Below are positions 45,889-56,800 of a stretch of 64,000 nucleotides of DNA, piece after piece. Source of the DNA: Lunularia cruciata (Eukaryota > Streptophyta > Marchantiopsida > Lunulariales > Lunulariaceae); the NCBI GenBank assembly GCA_948567375.1, contig OX419758.1:4655001-4719000 (forward strand). The letters are read 5' to 3'. Made by a program: the position numbers and the translations under genes. Position 1 is the first letter of the stretch. Every line of letters starts with the position of its first letter. The notes beneath the pieces were generated by a model, which was not told where the DNA came from, searched no databases, and saw nothing but the letters and a program-made list of their open reading frames with translations.

Positions 45889-46178
45889 TTGATTGATCAT
45901 TGTGCTACCTTTTGAGATCACCTTGAGGCATATAGGTTAGCATAGAGAGTGGTTCAAATGGTGGAGAAAGGATTGTGTAAGTATGGTTTGTAGAGAGTAC
46001 AATTTGTATGGTTTATAACTAGTTCACTTGTTATGTGATATAGATTGCAAACATGTGATTAACAATAGAGCTTGATAGCACCTTGCCTTTGATCTTTGCC
46101 CACAATGCGGTATATCACATAATTGGAGTAGATGGCTATCTAGAGTTAGAGGGATTTTACCTTGAGCTAGGGAGGCAA
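45889..46178 (+). pseudogene. gypsy element J, integrase C-terminal part (second half)
   Basis: TTGATTGATCAT, GAGATCACCTTGAGGCA and GAGAGTGGTTCAAATGGTG repeat the sense strand of element H around 54495-54400. It continues the J sequence that stops at 13275. The last bases (GAGCTAGGGAGGCAAT) are a purine-rich tract directly before the LTR, as expected for a polypurine tract. Confidence 0.6.
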
Positions 46179-46825
46179 TTACAGCACTTTAGAGTTCACA
46201 TGCAACTTTTCAATGAGTTTGTTTTTATAGTGTATGTTATAAACAATGATGTATGTTGTGTAACAATATATATACACAATAACAAACACAATATTTGTAA
46301 CACCAAAGCTAGTTTGTTTGGATGTTGGAGTGTTAGTCTTGGCAGTCATAATTATACACTTGATTGCTCAAAGATTACTTAATGGTGGCCAAGTTGTTAG
46401 GGATATTGATCACATCATTGGGGATCCTATTAATTACACCATTTGCATCATCAAATGGGCCATCAATGGTACCATTAGGTTTGGAGTTCCAAGTTGAGCC
46501 AGAGCGGTATACTTTTGAAGTGTAGCTTTAAAGAGCTTATTTCTTTGATGTTGAACATTTGAACTCTTTGTTGTGGTGGATAAAGACCGGCAAGTATCAC
46601 TTGGAATCTCTTAGCTAGAGTAGGTGTGGCTTGACAATGTAATTAGAGCCCATTGTGTGTAGTTTATGGAGTTGAGAGTCAAGTTTATGGTCTGAGTTGA
46701 GTGTATGATTGATCTGATTATTGTGTCACTTTAGAAATCATGTATGACTTTTGTATGAGTTGTGCTTCTGTAGTGTATGATGTTGATAGTGATGTATATT
46801 GTGTAAAATATATATATGCACAATA
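46179..46825 (+). repeat. LTR of element J with ~105-bp direct repeats at both ends
   Basis: The structure is a (46179-46284), body (46285-46721) and a' (46722-46825), matching the H-family LTR at 53189-53845 in the opposite orientation. The a segments share CACTTTAGA, TATAGTGTATG and GATGTATGTTGTGTA blocks. Confidence 0.55.
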
Positions 46826-48239
46826 TTATCTAATTTAACAGAAAACTCATGATTTGGTTGCACACTTGAAACTTGGGGCAAATGCTATTAAATTTACCAA
46901 CAGGTGACTATACAAGTCTTGGAAACACTACAAAATGTGCAATTTCAAAATCTATGGTGAAAGCAGTTTAGCAAAACTTGAGTGTATGGAAGTTTCAATG
47001 GATGCCATTATGGCCAAGATCCAAGAATTGTTATACTTACATCTACAACATGGATGAGATAGGACTTTCTTACTGCATAGTTCCTACTCAAAAAAAAAGG
47101 TCCAGTAAATGATTCAAAGAAGGATACAATACAACTAACAATTGCACTTATGGTCAATGTTGATGGATAGCAAAAGTTACAGATGAGAAAGGAATTTCTT
47201 ACTGCATAGCGCCTACTCAAAAAATAACAGAAGGTCCATTCAAATTCAAAGAAAGATCAAATGTGACTAACAACTACACTTATGACCAATGCTAATGGAT
47301 TGCACAACTTAAAGTTACTTTTCATTGGCCATGCAAAGAAAACACTTTAAATTGTAATTGAAAAAGTGTACAAGACTGTAATTTGACAAAGATGATCAAG
47401 GAGGAACCAAAATTTACAAAGTAGATCAATTGATGACAATGCAATGGTCCTCAACAACAAGGAATGAGATCAATATGACCATTCTTGCAAATTTTTTCAA
47501 CCACATAAGGCATATGGTAAACATAGCACTGGAAGTGAAACTTCTAATTCATGAGCAAATTGTCAAAAATGAGGTCAAAAATATGCTTGCACAACTTCCA
47601 ATCCAACACATAATGTCAATTGAAAATTTTTTGAACCTTGGTAGTGAACAAGAGGTTCATAAAAACTCAGCGAAGAAGAAATTGTTACATTGGGGCAAGA
47701 GCCGGAGTCAAAAGGGAGCATCAATCAAAAAACCTAACCGAGGAACAAGTCTTTACAAAAGCTCAAAGGCACTCGTGTTGTGAGTTCCATGCTTGGCATA
47801 TCCAATGTTATAGATTATGCAGTGCTCAAACTACTTTGAATCATGTAAGAGAATCTCAAGAGGAGAAAATTAACAAAATACCCTTGATCTTGATCGCTTG
47901 TTATGAAAAAGCGTTTTTACTGTACATACATTGCATTATGTTTTTATGCTGTATGCAGAAAGGGGTCTGGTTTGTCTTATCCACCTGCGATAGAGAGTGA
48001 TTGCGTAGAGGAAAATTAATTTCTGTCCCTGAAACCTGCATATATTGAAATAATCATGTGTTATATATACTTCTCTTGCCCTGGTAATTTTTAAATTTTA
48101 AATATGGTGATAAGCTATAAGATATAAGAAATATAAATTATCATTATTGGATGTGAGCTATATATCTCAAGTTACTCACACAGCCCTCGAAGTCTTACCA
48201 TTATGTACTTCTAGACCTATAACTTGTATATTATTTTAA
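46826..48239. other. unassigned, contains a 130-bp tandem duplication
   Basis: No coding family is recognised. 47055-47184 and 47185-47314 are imperfect direct copies sharing TTTCTTACTGCATAG(T/C)(T/G)CCTACTCAAAA and GACTAACAACTACACTTATG-type text. Frames at 47430 and 47638 are low-complexity and unsupported. Confidence 0.4.
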
Positions 48240-48760
48240 CTCTTTTTCAGTTTCCTGCCCCGGATCACATGTAACATCCACTCACTATTTGCCTCTCCTA
48301 GACTACCTTCACTATTCTCTCGCTTTCGTCTGATTTTATCTCTTTGCTGTTAATACTCTCATCCATGATTTTCCTCCGCTCTTACCTCTATGCTCCTACT
48401 ATTTTCACCACTCGCATATTGGGTCCTGTTTGTGTTTGCTTGCGATTCCCATCATCCTATCCTTTTTTCATTTCAGATATTACCCCCGAGGTTCTATTCT
48501 GCATCTTCTATGAGTATCATCTTCCCATCTTGCATTTGTGTATGGGATGAATCCATGCGCCACTCTTTAAAAGCAACCGAGTTTGCCTGGGGAGAATTGG
48601 CTTTCCAACAAACACTCGGTACGCGGGTACTGGAATTCGCCCAGCAGCTACTTTTGGACTTCGTGTGTATTGATGAGCTCGTGCTGCCATGCAGGCTTAC
48701 TATGAAAGTCTTACTTCTCACTTCTTACTTCTTATTTAATGTTCACATTTAACGGCTACT
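48240..48760 (+). repeat. C/T-rich region and ACCGAGT...ACTCGGT hairpin cassette, copy 2
   Basis: A pyrimidine-rich stretch leads into AAGCAACCGAGT (arm 48576-48582) and ACTCGGT (48614-48620), the same sequence order as at 31934-31979. It may be a second 3' end of the Penelope-like family. Confidence 0.4.
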
Positions 48761-50109
48761 CATAGTCGTATTGAATAAACATGTCCTCTTACAGTAATGG
48801 GATTCTCCCAATCACGTAATTGCTTTTACTTCAACGCGAGGATAACACTAACTAAACTCCTGGCACTTGGCACTCTTGCCTCACCTCTATATTCTATTTA
48901 TGTTTTTATCACTTTGGAAGCTTCTGATCCTTCTTACATTTAAAAGCCATCACACTTGATTACAGCTGTCGAGTTCACACTTAATTATTGAGTGACTGGT
49001 TAGGAATATTTCCTGGTGAAGATCCCAAGGACTAAGAGTTTTATCATTTAGAGCATCTCATTTTCAATGATGGGACCTTTTCCTGCTAACATTAAATAGT
49101 ATATCAAATGCTTTTGTTAGTTCAGATTGACTACTATAGCTAGTCCAGGCAACTCGAGGAGTGCTAGAGGCCAAACCGCATGATCTGAAAAGATAGGGGT
49201 GAGAAGTGAGAAGGCAGATTGACAGTATCTGCATCAAACAGTTAAAATGCGCTGCTGCGGTGGGTTGTAGTCATACGTGCATCGATATCCTCGACCTCCT
49301 CAGGTTTAATACGAGTTTCATGGAAAGGTTTCTTAAGCGCCTGCCAAGTGTTTAGCGTCTAAAAAACCTTCTCTTTAACATGAACAGAGAAAACTTCTCT
49401 CTAGCATAGACAAAGAAGCTTTTCTAAATATGTCCATATCCTTTTCGATTCGATTGATCTCCTAGGCTTCTACACTTGGCATGCGCCTAAGAAAGTTTTC
49501 AACAGAGTAATTAGGCGCCTGAGAATTAACACTTGGCAGACGTTAAGGAAGCTTTTTGGAGTTTTATTTATCTTTAAAACACGAGTGTCGCCTATACAGG
49601 AGGATAGGTTACCGAGGAGAGAGAGATGCGGAATAGAATTGACTTTCTATCAGTAAATGATAAACGGAGATGAGTTCCTGGGATAAAATTGCCTTTGTGG
49701 ACTAAAATGATAATGAATAATCGGAGATGAGTTACTAAGAGAGAGATGACAAACAGAACTCATAATGATAAATTTGCATACGAAAATGATAAATGGAGAT
49801 GGGTTCTGACAAAAGGAATTTTTCTTAAAACGTGGAAGGGGTGACGGAACTGTCAAATCGAACGAATGGGGATGGGCGACGATGGACAGAACTGTGTATG
49901 TGAACGGGACGTCCAACAGGTTCTTTTTGATGTGTGTATCATGCATGAGGTTTACCTAGTTTCTCTTAAAAACTTCCCGAGTCGGGTGAGAAGGGAACGA
50001 GTGGGTGAGAAATGAGAGGCAGTATATGATCAAATTTTGAAATTTCACCTACACACATCACATGAATGAATAGTCTAATCTGTTCACTTTTTAATTTTGG
50101 TTCAGTTGG
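48761..50109. other. unassigned; imperfect AATGATAA...GGAGATG(A/G)GTT repeats
   Basis: No gene seen. Between 49650 and 49810 the phrase AATGATAAA/C..GGAGATGAGTT recurs three times at roughly 70-bp spacing, a degraded tandem repeat. Short CACTTGGCA-type phrases recur near 49330, 49470 and 49530. Confidence 0.35.
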
Positions 50110-50935
50110 CACCTAGATTGAAGGCGACGGAGAATTGAATAGAAAGTTATAATGATTAAAAAAATAATTTAGAGCTTAAAGTAATTATTTCACATTGAGA
50201 GTGATGGGTAAAGAATTTTCATTCATAGTCTCCTTATATTCATGTTTGAGTTCCATGGGAATTTAGAAAATTTCTGAAATGGGAATTGATAATTATGAGA
50301 ATTTAGAAATTTTAGGGTTTGGAGAGATACAATATACTCACATTGAGTTGGGATGTGAGAGGTTTGTGGTTTTGTATGTATGGGGAAATATGTAGAGGAG
50401 CATTGTGTGTTACATCAATTCTTCTTGTGTTAGCCATGGTTACATTTTCCCATGTGGGGTCACCTAGAGCGGCTTTGGATACACCATCTTTGGTGTGTCA
50501 CCGACGCCTTACCTTGCAAGGGGCAAAGACCCATGTGAGAAGGATACACAAGGAGTATGATTGGACCACTTGGGATCCTCATATGAGGCGAGGTACCACA
50601 TCAATTGTAATGACACTCATGATTATGCAAACTTCCTTTGTCCTTTTGTTGATCATTTCAAGTATACTGATCGAGCCATGGGAGTGGTTAGTATCTCAAG
50701 TGTGCTATATCTTGGGGTTATTTGAGACAAGTTTTCCATCTTCATGTCTATTCCAAGGCTACCTTGTTATTTCCATGATGAGGCTAGATAGTGTTTTCAC
50801 CCACCACTTGATCATTTGGCACATGATCTCTTGGACAAGTTAGCATGGTTCTTATTCTTCTTACTCCCTTGATAGTGAAGGAGTAATTCTAGAGGTCTTA
50901 GAATATCAACATAAGTAGCTTTTTTTTTCCTGATA
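50110..50935 (+). mobile_element. 5' end of a second LINE copy
   Basis: Homologous to the reverse complement of 28960-28180 (the 5' region of the LINE). Shared blocks include TTCATGTTTGAGTTCCAT, GTTAGCCATGG, TTTGGTGTGTCA and AAGTTAGCATGGTTCTTATT. Only the 5' region is present, unusual because LINEs normally lose 5' ends. The 174-codon frame at 50319 lies inside it and shows no family signature. Confidence 0.6.
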
Positions 50936-51095
50936 GGTCACTTTTTACACAAGCATTGTGCATTGCTCCTTGCCTCTCCTCAAGAGACTTGTTAGGGATA
51001 GTATGTGAGCATCTTAGAGATTTCTTTCAGGCAGGTGTTCTTCTTGTGGATTTATTGAGCTGTTTCATGTGGTTGTAATAAAAGCAAGGAAAGAT
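50936..51095. other. unassigned spacer
   Basis: Starts with a short T-run and ends AATAAAAGCAAGGAAAGAT next to the copia LTR. Nothing else is recognisable. Confidence 0.3.
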
Positions 51096-51384
51096 TGTTA
51101 GAAAAACACAGTCGCTAGGACCTCTCACAATAGCACATCATAACTACATTAAACAGAAATCAGAGGACTAATAGGAAATAATGTGGTTCACTCCCTGTCT
51201 CAGAAGCTACCTCCATGACTGAAACAGGCTCACACCAGCCTTCGAGAGCTTTATTTCTCATTGCACATATATACATTATAAACAGCTCCATCACTGTCCA
51301 ACGATGTCATCCACTTGAACTTCTAGACAAGTGACAAGCAACAGCCATTAGTTATGTTTGCTTTTGCTCTTGACAAGCAAAACA
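51096..51384 (-). repeat. 3' LTR of copia element
   Basis: 289 bp; the minus strand starts TGTTTTGCTTGTCAAGAG and ends TCTAACA. It is preceded on that strand by the purine-rich GCAAAAGGTGGAGATTTT (51388-51405), a polypurine tract. Confidence 0.65.
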
Positions 51385-53060
51385 TAAAAATCTCCACCTT
51401 TTGCTTGTATCCACCATATCATCCCAAAGAGCACAATTTAACTCTGAGCAAGTTCATGCATAACTTGAACTTTTCAACAGGAATAGGTTTAGTCAAAATA
51501 TCAGCTATTTTTACCTCTGTGCCAATATTTTGCAAATTGATCTCACCATTTATCATAGCTTCCTGATAAAAATGATGTCTCACATCAATATGCTTTGTCA
51601 TTGAATGATATAGTTGATTTTTGGCCAAGTGAATAGCGCTTTGGCTATCACAAAAAGTGTGGACTTTATGTTAGAGAGTCCTATATCCTTGGCTAATCTT
51701 TATAGCCATATTGCCTCTTTGGCAGCCACAGTTGTTGCATGTATTCCACCTCTGTAGTAGAAAGAGAAAATGTAGATTGGAGAGTAGACTTCCAACTTAT
51801 TGCACCACCAACAAGTGTAAAAGCAAACCTTGTTGTAGACCTTCTCTTATCCAAGTCTTTGGCAAAGTCAGAATCTACATACCTTGCAATTCCTCCTTCT
51901 TGGTCCTTCTCCACATCAAAGGTAATGCCAATATTTAGAGTCCCTTTTAAGTAACAAAGTATCCACTTCACAACTTCCCAATGTTGTTTCCTTGGATTTT
52001 CCATGTATCTACTCACCATACTCACCGCATATGAGATGTTTGGTCTATGCAGACCATAGCATACATTAAACTCCCAACAGCACTAGCATAAGGAATATTT
52101 GACTTTTCTCTCCTCTGCAATTGATGGACATTGCTCCAATGATATCTTGAAATGACTTGCCTTTGGAGTAGTCACTGGTTTTGCATTCTCCATGCCAAAC
52201 CAAGCAAGTAATTTTTCCAAATATCTCCTTTGAGATATCCATAACTTTCCCTTGCTCCTATCCCGGTGGATTTAAATCCCAAGCACCCTCTCTTTGAAGA
52301 ACCCAAGTCCTTTATATCAAACTCCTTACCAAGTTGTGCTTTCAATTTCTCCACTTCAACCATATCCTCCATAGCAATCCTCATATCATCCACATATATT
52401 ACCAATATGATTAAATCAAATACTCTAGGTCCACACAACAATTTGATTCACTTCTGTTATATCCATGCTTCAACATGAAAGCATCAAATTTCATGTACCA
52501 AAGTCTTGGACTTTGCTTTAGTCCATGTAACGACTTTTGTAACCTACAAACCAGGTTCTGATTCCTTGGTACAACAAAACCTTCAGGTTGATGCATGTAG
52601 GTTTCCTCCTCACAATTCTCCATGTAAAAAATCAGTTGTAACATCTAGTTGCTCCAACTCCAAGTTATGCAATGCAACTATTGCCAATAGTGCACAAATT
52701 GAAGAGATCTTTACCATTGGTGAAAAATCTTATTGAAGTCAATACCTTCTTTTTGGCTATAACCCTTTGCTACAAGCCTTGCTTTGTATTGATCTCCACC
52801 TGATTTTGGAAGTCCTTCCTTCTTTTGGAACCTTTAGGTTGATGCATGTAAATTTCCTCCTCACAATTCTCCATGTAAAAAAGTAGTTGTAACATCTAGT
52901 TGCTCCAACTCCAAGTTATGCAATGCAACTATTGCCAATAGTGCACAAATTGAATTGTTTTCACTTCAGTTGCCAAATTCCAAAATTGTTTCCCATCAAA
53001 CTTCTCCATTGGTATATTAGAGCTTGCCATGAAGTTTGGAGCCTAAAGCTCAACTGAAAC
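51385..53060 (-). pseudogene. Ty1/copia element, internally deleted (gag start fused to RT-RNase H)
   Basis: The minus strand opens with a typical copia gag start at 53030 (MASS.IP.EKFDGK.FW) and after about 25 codons jumps into reverse transcriptase. The capsid, zinc knuckle, protease and integrase are deleted. RT blocks: YMHQPEGF, CRLQKSLHGLKQSPRLWY, and the catalytic VIYVDDM near 52395. RNase H 52025-51420 includes YVDSDFAKDLDKRRSTT and SKHIDVRHHFY...ADILTKP variants. A ~118-bp segment around the first RT block is duplicated (52585-52703 and 52836-52954). The 5' LTR is absent. Confidence 0.8.
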
Positions 53061-53188
53061 ATTTGTATTTCAAGCATCAAGACGAAGTTGCATTTAACTC
53101 AATCCACGCTTGGTGCAATTGAACCTATGAGTTTTAGAGGTACAGATCTACAGTACCCCAATGTGTACCCAAGTTGCCCAATATGCAT

Positions 53189-53845
53189 TGTTGTGTGTAT
53201 ATACATTGCTACACAACATACATCACTGTCAACATCATACACTATAGAAGCACAACTCACACATAAGTCATACATAGACTCTAAAGTGCCACAATAATCA
53301 GATTGTTTACCACTCTCAACTCAACTCAGATCAGTACTTGATCTATCACTCTATAAACTGCCAACAACTAGGCACTGATTCCAGTCAAGAACACCCACTC
53401 TAGCTAAGAGAATCCAGGTGATGCTCACCGGGCTCTGTCCACCATAGCCAAGAACTCGAAGGCTCAACATCAAAGAAGTGAGCTCTCTGGAGGTACATTT
53501 TAAAAGTATACCCCCTGGACTCGAGCTAGGTCTGGAACCCTAATGGTCTTTCACACAACACACTCAACGATGCAAATGGTGCAAAGTGATGGTGGGCCCA
53601 CCATGAAGTCAATACCCAAAACACAAAATCTGACAGTTGGAAAGGAGTCTCTAAGAAACTACTAAAATAACTCTAACTACTATCACTACAACTCCAGTGT
53701 CCAAGCAATCTAGATGCGATAATACAAATGGCGTGACAATTGTTGTGCGTATATACATCACTGCACAACATACATTGTTTTCAACATCATACACTATAGA
53801 AGCACAACTCACACATAAGTCATACATAGATTCTAAAGTGCCACA
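53189..53845 (-). repeat. 3' LTR of element H, with direct repeats a and a' at both ends
   Basis: Minus-strand order: a (53845-53741, 105 bp, TGTGGCAC...CACAACA), body (53740-53296), a' (53295-53189, 107 bp). The purine tract AAGGTTGGGGGTGA lies just before a, which marks a as the LTR start. The LTR at the other end of H has only the body. Confidence 0.6.
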
Positions 53846-53849
53846 ATCA

Positions 53850-56800
53850 CCCCCAACCTTGGGTCCATAGTACCATCAATGTTTGGGAGGTGGCATGGCA
53901 CACAATTGCACACATGATCCTTCCAAACAACACCATCATGTCCTTCTAACACAAGGACTCCAGATGGCAAAACCTCACGCACTCTCAAGATAGTGCAGCT
54001 TATCAAAACATCAAGTGTCATCGGTGCTATCTATTGTAGATATATATAGTCTCTTGGATGAAATTGATGAATCGAGAGTCTATAACCTCCTCCTCAAATG
54101 GTAGCTTAGCATAAAGTACCTCTATGCTGAGCAATTGCCAAGTTCTCAAAGGCCATTGGCATCACTCTCCAAAAGATCTCTGCCCATTGAGAATATGCAC
54201 TCATCCATACATCGGGGTCATCCAAGTCCAAAACTATAGTAGCATCTTGATGAATGGTTGTAGGTAAATCTGGATCTTGTCCATAGAGTAGAAAGTACGG
54301 AGAGAAGGATGCTAAGGAGGCTTGCCGGTTGAATCGATAGCCCATGGCCAACCACAATCATTGGAGATCCCAATCTCCCAAGTGGCCTCTCTGCAAACCA
54401 TACTTTTGCAAACCTCTCTTCACCATCTGAACCACTCTCTCTGCTAAGCCATTTGCCTCAAGGTGATCTCAGGATGTAGTATGATGATCAATCAAAGCCT
54501 CATCACACAAGACCTGAAACTCGCACAAGAACTCTATACCCTAATCAGTCAAAACCTCAACTGGTCCACCAAAATGACTAAGAACTCAATCCAGGAACAA
54601 GTAAGTTGTCCCTTCACTAGACTTGTCAAGAAATACCACCAACTCAATCCACTTGGAGAAGTGCTCCACCATCACCAAAACATACCGATGATGTCTCACA
54701 ATCAATGGTAAAGGTCCAACAAAGTCCAAACTCCAATGGTAACCCAATCCCATGATAAGTAATGGGTGTAATTGTGGCATAAGAGCATTGAATGATGCTC
54801 TAACTTGGTCATAAACTACACATCTGGCAACAACTACTGTACCTTGGTCTGCATATTGCGCCACCAATAATGACTCTAAAGTAAGCTATGTGTATGCTTT
54901 ACTCCAAAATGTCCTAGCTCCTCATGAGCATGATGAACCAACTGTGGTCTCTGAGATGGATGTGGTACTACTTGCACTCTACCATCCTCCCATACACAAG
55001 GTGTTTGCCCTCCAATCTAAACCATCTGGCTCACTAAAGAACATGGTCTCTCTCCTTGGCCCCAACTGTGCCACCCACAACACCAATGCAAAGATAGTCC
55101 ATCACTAAGACATCATCATGAATGTCTTATTGAACTATACCAATATTTTCACTCTCTAGATCTATGACCTCAATAACTCCTCTTGTATGCGCTAAGAGAG
55201 ATACCACCAAAGTCTTTGAAAATATACACAAAAAGGCCAATGCATGCCAACCTAGCACCATCTCCTCATCTGTCTCACCATGCCAATGTGCTCCGGTCTG
55301 ATCCTACTAGTTGGGACATGGGTTTCTACTCAACCCATTTGCATCACGGTTCATCACTCTAAGTTTGTGAATAGCAATAAAATCATACTCATGTAAAATC
55401 AGAGCCCATCATGCAAGCTTCCTTGAAAGATTGTTGGACTCCATCAACCACTTCAGTGGCTGATGATCAATGATGAGAGTGAAGGGGTTACCAAATAGGT
55501 AACATCGGAAATGTGCTACTATCCAAACTGCTGCGAAGCACTCTCCCTCATATGAACTATACTTTCCTATGCTGAATTGTTGGAGCAACTAGCATAAGCC
55601 ACCACAAACTCCTTCCCCTCATCATCATATTGAGTGAGCACTACTCCAAGCTCCAACATACTCCAATCAGTATGAACCTGAAATGTTTGTCCTCTGATTG
55701 GTCTCCTCAAAATAGGAGCAGATGCCAACCTCTCCTTGAGCTCTATAAAACCTCTCTCCTGCTCATCTCCCCAACACCACCCATGTGTAAGCTTGGTCAG
55801 CTTTGTCAAGCTTGGCAATGGCACTAAATCCTCTAACATAGCGGCGATAGAATTTCACCAACCCAAGGATTGCTTGCACTCTAATCACATCCGTAGGCTG
55901 AGAAATACGTACAATAGCCTCCACCTTGGTCTACTGAACACCAAGTCCTATGAGGTAGATAGTGTGACCCAAATACTCAGCCTGCTCGTGGAAGAACCTA
56001 CACTTTCTAGGATGTAATTTGAGTCCTTGATCTCAACCTCTCAAACACCTTCAAAAATTGTCTCTCATGCTCCTCCACATTAGTGCTATAGACCAAAATG
56101 TCATCAATATCACACCGAGCAAAATCCAATCCAGCTAGGATCCTAACCATGACCCTCTAGAACTCAGCAAGAGCATTCTTTAACCCAAACGGTGAGAACC
56201 TCCACTTATATAACACATCCTTGCCACAAGGATCAATAACCTTGAATGTTGTCTTGGACTTATCCTCTTCTCTTATTGGCAATTGATGATATCTGCTCAA
56301 AGATCCAAAGTACTAAAGACCTTTGCATCCCAATCACATCAAAAATCTCCTTCGGTTTAGGCATGGCATACCAATCAGCCCTAGTCAATGGGTTGATAGG
56401 ACGGTAATCTCCACACATCCGCCTATTTGTGTAGTTGCCATGCATATCCTTCTTGGTTGGCATCACTATCACTGATGCATACTCTCCATGTGAAATCTCA
56501 ACCAAACCAGCCTCAAAAAGCTCACTACTCTGGCTCTGGATCAATGTCCTCTCCATATCACTATATTGATAAGGACATAAAAAAACTAGTGTATCGCTAG
56601 TCAACTCAATCCATGTACTAGGTCCTTTAGAGCACCCAAATCCTTCATACCAAAAGCAAAACAACTCATGTGGCTCCTCAAGAACCTCCAAACCTTTTGT
56701 CTTTCCTCTATAGTAAGCTTTGGTCCAAGATCTAACTCCCAAGTATCCTTTATAACTGTAGTAGGAGTGGAAGACGTATTGACGGGTTGCTACACTGGGC

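Noticed and set aside
50319-50843. 174-codon open frame with hydrophobic segments as a membrane-protein gene
   Set aside because: Lies wholly in the repeated LINE 5' region, shows no family motif, and is not kept as a frame in the other copy at 28180-28960.
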